This document shows positions 1-8,300 of a stretch of DNA of 64,000 nt, in pieces. The notes below the pieces were generated by a model. The model saw nothing but the letters and a program-made list of their open reading frames with translations, was not told the DNA's origin and did not search any database. Within the stretch, counting starts at the first letter, position 1. Each line of letters begins with the position of its first letter. A program made the position numbers and the translations under genes. The stretch covers positions 3,790,723-3,854,722 of the forward strand of contig NZ_CP147407.1 of the NCBI RefSeq assembly GCF_037201815.1, given 5' to 3'. The DNA is from Metabacillus sp. FJAT-52054 (GTDB lineage: Bacteria; Bacillota; Bacilli; Bacillales; Bacillaceae).

Positions 1-2
1 AG

Positions 3-323
3 AGCCGTGACGTGCCATTTTTGATCCTGTCACTGAAGGCCGGCGGAACGGGATTGAATTTGACGGCTGCGAACCATGTGATTCACTTTGACCGGTGGTG
101 GAACCCGGCGGTGGAGAACCAGGCAACGGACCGGGCGTACCGGATTGGTCAGGAGCGGTTTGTGCATGTGCATAAGCTGATTACGACCGGGACGATTGAA
201 GAGAAGATTGATGGGATGCTGGAGAAGAAGCAGTCGCTGAATGAGGAGATCTTGCAGAGTGAGAACTGGATTACGGAATTGAGTACGGATGAGTTGGAGG
301 AATTGTTTTCGTTGACGGTTTAG
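3..323 (+). CDS. SNF2-family DEAD/DEAH-box helicase, C-terminal end (partial)
   Basis: This is the last ~106 residues of a Swi2/Snf2-type DNA-dependent ATPase; the rest lies before the window. The open frame runs in from the first bases, so the apparent GTG at 12 is not the start. Helicase motif V ([18 protein letters not shown]) and motif VI ([11 protein letters not shown], with the arginine finger) are intact, followed by a short acidic/helical tail ending in ELFSLTV. In Bacillus such proteins are stand-alone SNF2 helicases, often with a SWIM zinc finger at the N terminus, which cannot be checked here. A 32-bp palindrome ~310 bp downstream is the nearest terminator-like structure. Confidence 0.9.
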   Translation, partial: SRDVPFLILSLKAGGTGLNLTAANHVIHFDRWWNPAVENQATDRAYRIGQERFVHVHKLITTGTIEEKIDGMLEKKQSLNEEILQSENWITELSTDELEELFSLTV

Positions 324-360
324 TGGTTGGGTGGACCGTAAGGTTCACTTACACCGGAGG

Positions 361-490
361 TTTGCACTGACCCCCAGTATGGTAACGTATCGGGGGTCAG
401 AGGAACGAAGGCGCTATCCCTTCTCCTGTCTGGGTTCGTGTGAGGCGGGGACGGAGGTTTAGTTCTTTAGCGAAGTGGGGGTCAGTGCAA
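361..490. repeat. REP-like paired element, copy 1a
   Basis: About 130 bp bounded by inverted ends: TTTGCACTGACCCCC on the left and GGGGGTCAGTGCAA on the right. The right end carries the conserved block GGGGACGGAGG, TTTAGT, CTTTAGCG and GTGGGGGTCAGTGCA. It abuts copy 1b directly, so the junction (GGTCAGTGCA then TGCACTGACC) is itself a perfect hairpin. It is one of six close relatives in the window (also 491-619, 1561-1688, 1690-1815, 21234-21363, 21364-21491). No coding potential seen. Confidence 0.85.
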
Positions 491-619
491 TGCACTGACC
501 CCCATTGCTGTACAGTACCGGGGGAATGAGCAGTATGACCACACTCCCTTCTCTCTACCAGCTTTGTAAGTGACGGGGACGGAGATTTAGTGCTTTAGCG
601 GAGCGGGGGTCAGTGCAAA
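491..619. repeat. REP-like paired element, copy 1b
   Basis: Second, head-to-tail unit of the pair, with the same left end (TGCACTGACCCCC) and right-end block (GGGGACGGAG, TTTAGTGCTTTAGCGGAG, GGGGGTCAGTGCAAA). The central ~70 bp differ from copy 1a while both ends are nearly identical. That suggests selection, or recognition, of the ends only. The GGAG before the terminal stem resembles the GGAG/GTAG tetranucleotide described next to REP hairpins recognised by REP-associated transposases (family knowledge, not shown here). Confidence 0.85.
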
Positions 620-636
620 CAAATGAATGAGGGAAT

Positions 637-668
637 GGAAATAGACAGCCGGCCGGCTGTCTATTTCC
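637..668. terminator. 32-bp perfect palindrome, probable bidirectional terminator
   Basis: The half-site GGAAATAGACAGCCGG is followed directly by its exact reverse complement, with the axis between 652 and 653. It lies downstream of the helicase gene. A transcript in either direction would form a very stable hairpin, although the following T-run is poor (TTCCTT). It could instead be an element end or a protein-binding site. Confidence 0.5.
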
Positions 669-698
669 TTATAACTTGATTATGTTAGTAAACAAGTT

Positions 699-879
699 TC
701 GAGGGGATTTTCGGCTCGTTCGGGGCGGCGGCTTGCCGCAAATGGGACAGGAACCTGCGGGGTGTAGGCGCAAGCCGTACAGCCCGCGGTTATCGGCCCA
801 TTTAGTCCTGAAGCGACACGTTACGGAGTGACAGAAAGGCGGGTTTCCTTTCTGATCAGTCCGTCGTGCTGCCGCCCGG
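699..879 (+). ncRNA. Candidate structured RNA beside the transposase gene (class not assigned)
   Basis: A GC-rich segment in AT-richer surroundings with extensive pairing. Bases 721-732 close against 868-879; one pair there (730/870) is G-U on the plus strand and would be C-A on the other. A nested arm pairs TGGG (743-746) with CCCA (797-800), AACC (752-755) with GGTT (788-791), GCGGG (757-761) with CCCGC (783-787), and ends in a stem capped by GCAA (770-773), a GNRA loop only on the plus strand. A second perfect hairpin is CAGAAAGG (832-839) with CCTTTCTG (847-854). CAGGA (748-752) could also pair with TCCTG (806-810), a possible pseudoknot. The RNA converges on the transposase stop codon, five bases away. 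A HEARO/omega-RNA-like or other mobile-element RNA is possible, but the class is inference. Confidence 0.5.
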
Positions 880-883
880 AGTG

Positions 884-1435
884 TTAATTAGCCGTAGGCT
901 GTTTGCTAGTTTCGACGAATTTTTGGTAGTTTTTTTCGAATGGCTGAATGAACATGGATTGGAGTTTGGTTTTGGTGATGAGGGGATCTGGGGTGCTGCG
1001 GATGTAGCTTTCGTAGGAGCTCCATACGTATTCGCTTGGGTTATGGACGATGCCGGATTTGACAGGGTTCATATGGATGTAGCGGCTAACCTCCCTGAAT
1101 TGCTGATCACTCATAATTTCCGTTGCTCCGAAGCGGTTTTGGAATAGGTGTCCTTCGAGTTTGTGGCGTTTATTGATGTAGAGGGCGTAACGGGAGTGAA
1201 GGTTTCGCATGATGGAGCCTAACGGCTGGATTTCGGTTTCGATAAGAAGGTGGATGTGATTGGACATGAGGCAGTAGGCGTGGAGTTTGAATGGGTGTGT
1301 TTCGCGTACTGTTTGTAGGAGCTGAAGGTATTTTTCGCGGTCATGTTTGTAGAAGAAAATGTTTTCTCTTCGGTTTCCTCGGGAGTAGACGTGGTAGGTG
1401 GTGTTTGGCTTCCATTCTCTTGGCTTGCGTGACAT
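884..1435 (-). CDS. REP-associated tyrosine transposase (RAYT, IS200-like Y1/HUH family)
   Basis: A 183-residue single-strand DNA transposase-like protein. The HUH metal-binding motif is CLMSNHIHLLI (His60 and His62), and the likely nucleophile is Tyr119 in SRYIHMNPVKSGIV. The N-terminal YHVYSRGNRRENIF and the central GHLFQNRFGA are the usual family signatures. Length and motifs look intact. RAYTs cut and join REP-type hairpins and are usually single-copy genes flanked by those repeats. Here two element pairs flank the gene (361-619 and 1561-1815). The ribosome site is weak (AAAGGAT, ~13 bases from the ATG), consistent with low expression. Autonomous IS200 is less likely because the flanking repeats are not IS ends. 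Confidence 0.85.
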   Translation of the reverse strand: MSRKPREWKPNTTYHVYSRGNRRENIFFYKHDREKYLQLLQTVRETHPFKLHAYCLMSNHIHLLIETEIQPLGSIMRNLHSRYALYINKRHKLEGHLFQNRFGATEIMSDQQFREVSRYIHMNPVKSGIVHNPSEYVWSSYESYIRSTPDPLITKTKLQSMFIQPFEKNYQKFVETSKQPTAN

Positions 1436-1560
1436 GGTTTGGGATCAATCCTTTCTGGTTTAGTTTACAGGATTAGTATAAAGGATTGGGTGGGTTTTTA
1501 GGGGGGTTTGGATAATTATGTGTTTTGGATTGAAGAAAGTGAATTTTGAGGTTGTTATGG

Positions 1561-1688
1561 TTGCACTGACCCTCAGTGATTTAACGTGATGGGGGATGAA
1601 GTAAATGGTGAGTAAGGTCTTGTTATTAAAGGGTTTTTGGGTTATGGGGACGGAGATTTAATGCTTTAGCAGAGCGGGGGTCAGTGCA
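1561..1688. repeat. REP-like paired element, copy 2a
   Basis: Left end TTGCACTGACCCTCAG; right end GGGGACGGAGATTTAATG, CTTTAGCAGAG, CGGGGGTCAGTGCA. It has the same size and end block as copies 1a/1b. It sits ~125 bp upstream of the transposase start, so together with copies 1a/1b it brackets the gene. Confidence 0.82.
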
Positions 1689-1689
1689 G

Positions 1690-1815
1690 TGCACTGACCC
1701 CCATTCCTTTACAGCGGCAAGGGCTGGAGCAGTCTTCCGCTCCCTCCTACTCCCTCAACCGTTCCTTTGAAGTGGGGACGGAGGTTTAGTGCTTTAGCGG
1801 AGTGAGGGTCAGTGC
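1690..1815. repeat. REP-like paired element, copy 2b
   Basis: Tandem partner of copy 2a: left end TGCACTGACCCCCATT, right end GGGGACGGAGG, TTTAGTGCTTTAGCGGAG, TGAGGGTCAGTGCA. The interior again diverges from the other copies. It ends ~30 bp before the type VII operon terminator. Confidence 0.82.
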
Positions 1816-1845
1816 ATTCGCATTGGCCTTCTTAATACCACCATC

Positions 1846-1880
1846 AAAAAAGAGCAAAGCGCTCCGCGCTTTGCTCTTTT
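1846..1880 (-). terminator. Terminator of the type VII secretion operon
   Basis: A 15-bp perfect stem (AAAAGAGCAAAGCGC with GCGCTTTGCTCTTTT, three-base loop) directly follows essA. Read on the minus strand it runs into a T tract. Confidence 0.85.
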
Positions 1881-1884
1881 CCCC

Positions 1885-2424
1885 CTATAATTCTTCCTTC
1901 TTCCCCGCGGTCAACTTTGGTATTAATAGGACCAATATCAGCAGCAGGCCAATTCCAATGATTGTGATGTACAAGATGGTTAACGTGGATCCTTGTGTGT
2001 CCCCTTCTGAACTGGGATCGAGCTCCTGGGCACCGGTGCTTTGGAATAGTTCTTCTTCGCTGTCCATGAACAGGCCTGCTTCGGCTGTTTGGGCGGCAGT
2101 AATGTTGGCTTCAAGTTTGTTGGCTGAGTAGTCGGCGAAGAGTTTTTCAATTTGCCGTTCGTCTCTATTGGGGTCAGGTGCTTCGTACTCAAGATTTTGA
2201 AGTTCTTCTGGTATGTTGTATTTCTTTTTGTATAGGGAGTCTTCATGAAAGTAGTCGGTTTGCTGTTTGATTTTTTCTTCTTCGTATATGTTTGGTGCCA
2301 GGTCTTCGATGTCGGCGGGCTGTTCGGGCAGCTGTTCTTCTGCGCGGACGGCTGTTGCCGGGATGAGAAGGAGGAGAGCCGTCAGGATGGCGGCTCTTTT
2401 TCTCATTTTGTTTGTTCTGTTCAT
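1885..2424 (-). CDS. essA: Type VII secretion protein EssA (YueC)
   Basis: About 179 residues. An N-terminal hydrophobic segment after RKR (ILTALLLLIPATAV) is followed by an acidic extracytoplasmic region of ~120 residues and a single C-terminal membrane span (ILYITIIGIGLLLILVLLIP) ending in basic residues. This matches the EssA/YueC family, a membrane component of the Firmicutes type VII machine. The start is taken at the ATG at 2424 because GAGGTGG sits six bases before it; an in-frame GTG nine bases further up lacks this. It is the last gene of the operon, 19 bp after esaA. Its precise biochemical role is not settled even in model species. Confidence 0.85.
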   Translation of the reverse strand: MNRTNKMRKRAAILTALLLLIPATAVRAEEQLPEQPADIEDLAPNIYEEEKIKQQTDYFHEDSLYKKKYNIPEELQNLEYEAPDPNRDERQIEKLFADYSANKLEANITAAQTAEAGLFMDSEEELFQSTGAQELDPSSEGDTQGSTLTILYITIIGIGLLLILVLLIPKLTAGKKEEL

Positions 2425-2443
2425 GTTTTCCACCTCATCCGGA

Positions 2444-5353
2444 TTAGGCTTCTTGCGCTTCTTTTTGGGAGGCGCGGTTGTCCATGATGGCTTGGATGAT
2501 GAATGGGATCACCGTTAGGATAAATAAAATTCCGCCCAGGACGAGGACGCCTTCTGTGAAGAGGTTGCTTGCGTCTTCCTGGATGGAGATGTAGACGATT
2601 GAGATTGGATCGCTGTAATTAAAGTTTGGTACGGTTAGTGCGAGCAGCGGGCTCACGAAGTAGGCTGTGAGGGCTACGCTTGCGAGCATGCCTGTTGTGT
2701 TATTGAACTGGTAGGCAACGCGGATCAGACTTGATGCTGTGAGCAGCAATACAATCGTAAAGATGGACCATTGGATGGCGCGGTCGTCAGCTAGTGAATA
2801 GATGTTGGTGCCGAATACGCTGATCAGCAGGCCGACAATGACGTTGAGCAGGATGAATAGGGTTGCTCTAAGCCAGAATGGTGCGGTTTTGAAATAGACG
2901 CCGCTGAAGTAGCCGATGAGCAGGCTGCTTAGCAGGACGATGACCAGAATGACGACTGGCGGTACGGTTTTGGCTTTTTCGATTGGTTCTTCACCTGAAA
3001 TTTGAATCGGGTTTGCCAGGTGGTCGTAGACGAAGCCGTTGTCCTGGCCGTCAATTCGTGCGTTGCTCAGTACGTTATAAACTTGGTCTCTGGATAGCTC
3101 GGTTGCCGCTACGTTGGTTGCCCATTTGTCGTTAAGTTCGTCGGATTTCGTTTGAACTTCGTCGACTTTCGTATACAGTTCGTCTGTATAGGTGAGGACG
3201 TTCGTTTGGCGTTCACCTAGTGAATCCATGAGACTATTCATTTGGTCGATTGTTCCAGTGATGCTTTGGGTGCCGGATACGAGTCCAGTTCCGCTTGTTG
3301 GTGCCTGTGCAGTTTCTGCTTGTTCCGGCTGGCCAGGTGCTGATCCGGATTGCAGCTGCTGCATGAGATTGTCAGCGTTTGTCTGGATGGCTGTAATATC
3401 CTCCATCATGGCCGTTTGCTGATCAGCGACACTTCCGCTGTAGTCCGCGATGAAGGTCTGGAAAGATTCTTCAAGCTTTGTCATTTCAAGCTGAGCGGAC
3501 GGGAAGTTGCCTTGCATGGCGTCTGTTGCCTCGCGTTCTTCGTCTGTCGGAGCGAGGGCTGTTTTCATTTTTTCGTTTAATTCTTCATTTGCAAGCACGG
3601 TGTTTTTCGTTGTGCTGTCTGACGAATTCAGGTTTTTAAGAGTCGATTCATATTGATCGAGTTTTGCATAGTAGGCAAAGAGCGGTTCAATGGTGACCTT
3701 TTGGATGGATTCCTGGAAAATCGGCTCGAGTGTCTTTTTCCGTTCTTCCGTAAGGTTGGCATCGCTCAGGATTGCCTGTTCTTTTTTCTTAATGGCATCA
3801 ATAACCGGCTGGACATTGCCTTGCAGGAATAGAATTTGGTCGGAGAGACGCTTGTTCTCTTCTCTCAGGCGCTGGTTTTCGGTCAGAATTCCAGTATTAT
3901 CTGATAATAGTTTTTCATAGTCCTTAGCAAGCTGATCATATTTCTTCTGCCATTCTTGATTGTTTGCATCTTTCTCAGAGAGCTGTTTTTCGATTTCGTT
4001 TGCTTTTACGGAAAGCTGGCCCAGGCTGTTCGCTGCATTGACGGCTTCATTTGGCTTTGGATCTGGAATCTTGTTAAGTGATTCCTGAAGCTGCTTTGCT
4101 TGCTCCGCTACTGCTTTGAGGGCAGTTTGCTGTTCCTGAAGGCTTGAAATCGGGTTTGGATTTGGTGCTTGTGGTGTTTCCGGTGTTTCAGGAACCGTCG
4201 GTGTACCAGGCTCGGCTGGTGTTCCAGGTGTTCCAGGTGTACCAGGGGTACCCGGATCCGGCGTGTTTTGCAGTTCTTTTCTTAGTGAAGCCATCGTCTT
4301 TTCAAGTTCTGTTAGCGTTGTTTCTTCCATTGTTTTTTCATACAGATCCAGATACTGGGCCTGTACCGCTTTTAGGTCGCTGATTTGGCGGTCCATTTGG
4401 CCTTGGAGAATTCGTTCAATTTCGCTTGCATTGTCTGAGCCTTCCTGAAGCGTTGCTTGGATGGCGGACATATCATTGTTGAGTTGGCCGACCTGACTGT
4501 CAATCTTCTGGAAGGACTCGCTGTTACGCTGTGTCTGGTTGGACATGCTTGCCTGAAGTCCGGTGATGGTCTGATTTTGAACCTCTCTCATCAGCTCCAT
4601 CTGGTTTTGCTGATATAGCTGGTAGCTGTCTACATATGTGACGAAGGATGCCAGGTTTTTCTGGAATTCCTCTGCATTTTGTTCACGCTCAGGGGCTGAT
4701 TTGGATGCATCGAGCATCGTTGCCTGAAGCTGCTGCAGCATTTGTTTCTGGGATTCAATTTCCCCTGACAGATCTTTTGAGCTTGGTTTATAGAAAGCAA
4801 CCATTGTTTTTTGGAACTGGTCTTCTTTTTCAAGAATTTGATCGAATTTCTTTTTCACGTCGTCCATTTCCTGGGCAATTGTGTCCCAGTAGTAGACAGC
4901 GGTTTTTTTGTTGGCGACGTCTGTCGCATCTTCAATGGTCCGAAGAACTTTCTCTTTGTCTACAGCGGTAAGCTGTTCCTGGACCTTGAATTTGAATTCT
5001 GCTTTAGAAGGCTGGGTTTCTTCATATGTCAAAATATTGTTGGTGAAATCGGAGGGAATGTAGATGATGGCATCTATCCCCTTGTTTCTCATTTCATTTT
5101 CGGCTGCACCGCGGCTAAGCTCTTTCCAATTGTACTCCTGGTTTTGACTCATAACCTGAGCGATATCGTCACTGAGTTTATCTTTATCGTCCCCCGTATA
5201 GGTATCTTCGTTGACGACAGCGATTGTGCGGGTGGCTTTATCCTGTACCTCCATCGGATTTTGGCCGATGGTCTGGAAAAACAGGGCAGGGACGGCAAGA
5301 ATGAGAACGACCGCTAGAATCATTTTCATCATGTGTTTAGTTTGTTCCGTCAT
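2444..5353 (-). CDS. esaA: Type VII secretion protein EsaA (YueB, SPP1-receptor family)
   Basis: 969 residues. One N-terminal membrane span (residues ~10-28) is followed by a very long extracellular region rich in coiled coil (Gln/Glu/Lys/Asn heptads), then five or six C-terminal membrane spans from about residue 755. The layout resembles ABC-2/YhgE-type permeases. B. subtilis YueB has this architecture, spans the wall, and is the SPP1 phage receptor. A Pro/Thr/Gly linker at residues ~365-395 (PGTPGTPGTPGT and related) interrupts the coiled coil and may act as a wall-spanning spacer. The start codon overlaps the essC stop (ATGA), implying translational coupling. Confidence 0.9.
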   Translation of the reverse strand: MTEQTKHMMKMILAVVLILAVPALFFQTIGQNPMEVQDKATRTIAVVNEDTYTGDDKDKLSDDIAQVMSQNQEYNWKELSRGAAENEMRNKGIDAIIYIPSDFTNNILTYEETQPSKAEFKFKVQEQLTAVDKEKVLRTIEDATDVANKKTAVYYWDTIAQEMDDVKKKFDQILEKEDQFQKTMVAFYKPSSKDLSGEIESQKQMLQQLQATMLDASKSAPEREQNAEEFQKNLASFVTYVDSYQLYQQNQMELMREVQNQTITGLQASMSNQTQRNSESFQKIDSQVGQLNNDMSAIQATLQEGSDNASEIERILQGQMDRQISDLKAVQAQYLDLYEKTMEETTLTELEKTMASLRKELQNTPDPGTPGTPGTPGTPAEPGTPTVPETPETPQAPNPNPISSLQEQQTALKAVAEQAKQLQESLNKIPDPKPNEAVNAANSLGQLSVKANEIEKQLSEKDANNQEWQKKYDQLAKDYEKLLSDNTGILTENQRLREENKRLSDQILFLQGNVQPVIDAIKKKEQAILSDANLTEERKKTLEPIFQESIQKVTIEPLFAYYAKLDQYESTLKNLNSSDSTTKNTVLANEELNEKMKTALAPTDEEREATDAMQGNFPSAQLEMTKLEESFQTFIADYSGSVADQQTAMMEDITAIQTNADNLMQQLQSGSAPGQPEQAETAQAPTSGTGLVSGTQSITGTIDQMNSLMDSLGERQTNVLTYTDELYTKVDEVQTKSDELNDKWATNVAATELSRDQVYNVLSNARIDGQDNGFVYDHLANPIQISGEEPIEKAKTVPPVVILVIVLLSSLLIGYFSGVYFKTAPFWLRATLFILLNVIVGLLISVFGTNIYSLADDRAIQWSIFTIVLLLTASSLIRVAYQFNNTTGMLASVALTAYFVSPLLALTVPNFNYSDPISIVYISIQEDASNLFTEGVLVLGGILFILTVIPFIIQAIMDNRASQKEAQEA

Positions 5354-8300
5354 GAATAGATCTTCCTTTCAATTGCGCTTAGAGGAATTTGGATTTTTGT
5401 CACTCTGCCATTTTCTGCGTAGTAGCCGAAGCCTGCGTTGATCTCGACTTCCTTCCGGTCATATGGAAGGGTGAGAATCGTTTGCTCGGATTTTTTCATC
5501 AGGATAATGGCTTGACGGATTTGTTTCAGTTCAGACGACAGCGTATCATAGCCTTTTGAAATTTCAGCGTTGCTTCCAGCGACGATGATGTTGAATCCAA
5601 GATGGCTGAAGTTTTTCATAAACTTCACGATCCGGTCCTGAATTAACGAGTCGGCTGCCTGCAGGAATCTCGCATAGCCGTCGATAACCAGCAGCAGCGG
5701 AGTAAAGGTGACTTCGCCTGCTTTTCCTTCATTGATGGCTTGCATATACTGTGTTTCCCGTTCTGTCATGAGAGCTTCCACATAGTCGAGCCATGCAGCC
5801 ATGCTCTCCTTTGACTCCAGGTAATCGATTTTTTCTTCCGTCGCATAGCTTGATAGCCCACGGTCGATTGAATCAAACAGGGCGATTTTTTCTTCCTGCT
5901 GACCCATCACGGTGTTAATGACGACTTTAAGCACATTCGTCTTTCCTTTTTGCGACTGGCCAATGATGAGGCAGTGCTTGTTTTTCAGCAGGTTGAGATG
6001 CACTGGCTGCACCTGTTCCTCGTGAAGACCGATCGGGATAATACCCGGACGCTGGTGGCCTTCGATGTATTGCGAAAACGTAATCGTCGAAAGATCGTTT
6101 GGCAGCATTGGCACCGGTTTTGGACGGGTATAGCTGCTGTATTTTTCTACGAACATTTGAATGTCTTCTTTCAGCTGATCGAGCAGTTCATAATCATTCG
6201 CTCCATCTGCCGGCAGGAGCATTTGGGCAAAGTACGTATGCTCCTTCTTAATGAAGGCGCGGCCCGGAATGGCTTCCATCGCGTACTGCGGACGGCCGAC
6301 AATGGCATGAAGCTCAGACGAATCAAGCATATAATGTGCGATTTTTGTTTTGAGGTTGCTCATGATGGAATGACGGACAGCGTTCGCACGAGAGGCTGTG
6401 ATCATCATATAAATTCCGAGAGACTGGCCGTCCCTTAAAATTTGATTCAATTCGGTTTCCAGATCATACATTTCGTCTTTAATGATGTCAAAGTTATCAA
6501 TGGTGATAAAAATAACGGGAAGCTTTTCAGCGCTTAAATTGTTGTACATTTTGATGCTGCTAACTTCATGCTGCTGGAATAAGCGTTTTCGTTTCGCCAG
6601 CTCTTCTTTTAGGATACTCATGAATTTTTCGATTTTTCTGGACTGATCCACAAGGAAGTAGTCAGCTGTATGCGGAAGCTGGCGCAATGGCAGCAGCGCT
6701 CCGTTTCCGAAGTCCATGATATAGACATGAAGTTCTTCCGGACTCATTTTGGATGCCATGCCCATCAGCAGGGTCATCGCCGAGACTGATTTTCCGTATC
6801 CGGATGTACCGAAAATTCCGATGCTTCCATCGTCGATCATGTTGTAAGCAAAGGCTGTTTGGCTCTGTTTTTCCGGTTCATCGATGATTCCCATCACAAT
6901 CTCGCCCTCTTGCTCAGACATGTGCCCGATTCTTGAAATACGTTCTTCAAGCGGCGGCAGCCATGGACTTGGGAGCTTTTTGATGTTGAGCTTCTTTTGG
7001 GTCTCGGCGATTTTTTCGACTACGACGTCGATTTCAGTTTGAACGTCCCTCTTTTTCTCGATGGATGCAGAGACGTCTGAGAGCGGAACAAAGCCGAGAT
7101 CGGTGACGAGCGCGACCTCGTCCTCGCCCTCACGCGTTTCTTCGTTATAGGGCGCCCCGCTCCATGCAGATTGGAACAGCTCGTACACTTCGTTGTTTCC
7201 GACCTGCAGGTATCCGCGTCCGGTTACGGTAATTGCCGCGGCATCCGCGTTTTTCAAAATCTCTTTACTGTCGGTCGCATCCTGTACTTTAAGTGCGACG
7301 CGGAAACGAGCGTTACTCCAGATTTGGTTGTCGATTACACCGCCTGGCTTTTGCGTCGCCAGGATCAAGTGGACACCTAAGCTCCGTCCAATACGGGCTG
7401 CAGAGACGAGCTCACGGATGAAGTCCGGCTCTTCGCTTTTCAGCTCGGCGAACTCATCGGAGATCAGGAAAAGATGCGGCAGTGGATCCGTTGCCTCTCC
7501 TTTTTTGTATAGCTTCGTATAGTCGTTAATGTGGTTGACGGTATGCTGGTCAAACAGGCGCTGGCGGCGCTTCAGCTCGCTTTTGATGGAGGCAAGAGCC
7601 CGGGCGCTGAAGTTTTTGCTGCCTTCAATGTTTGTAATCGTTCCGAGCAAATGCGGCATGTTTTTAAAAGGCTGGGCCATTCCCCCGCCCTTGTAGTCAA
7701 TAAGCAGGAACGCGACTTCATGCGGATGGAAGTGAGCAGCAAGAGACAAAATGTATGTCTGCAGGAATTCACTTTTTCCGGATCCGGTCGTTCCAGCGAG
7801 CAATCCATGTGGTCCATGGGCCTTTTCATGCAGATTCAGCTCGACGAGGTCTTCTTTTCCTTTTAAACCGATTGGAACAGCAAGTGATTTTGCCGATTCC
7901 CTTGTGAGCCAATTTTGTTCAATGGGTAGTTCGTCCACTTCCTTCGCCTGGAACATGCCCAGGAATGACACACTGTTCGGTATGGAGTTCGTCATACCCG
8001 TCAGGTGATCAAGCGTTCGAAGCGTTCTTGCGAAGGTTTCATTCGTTTCGAGCGAGTGCTGATCAAGATTAAACGGAATTTGAACAGCCTTTTTCTCCTG
8101 AATAACAATGTCCCCTTCTTTTTCATTTACGTAGCGGACGAGTGTATGGATGTGCTCGGTCAGACTTTCTTTGTTTTCCGCTGCAAAAATGGCGGAGATT
8201 CCAAGCTTTTGATGCTCGCCTTCTAAATACTCCAGAATAATATGATCCGCAATCAGCTGCTGATTCGTTACAATGAACACGATGTGAGGGGAGAAAAAGA

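Noticed and set aside
866..1147. Plus-strand frame over the transposase gene
   Set aside because: Antisense shadow; the minus-strand frame has the full HUH transposase motifs.
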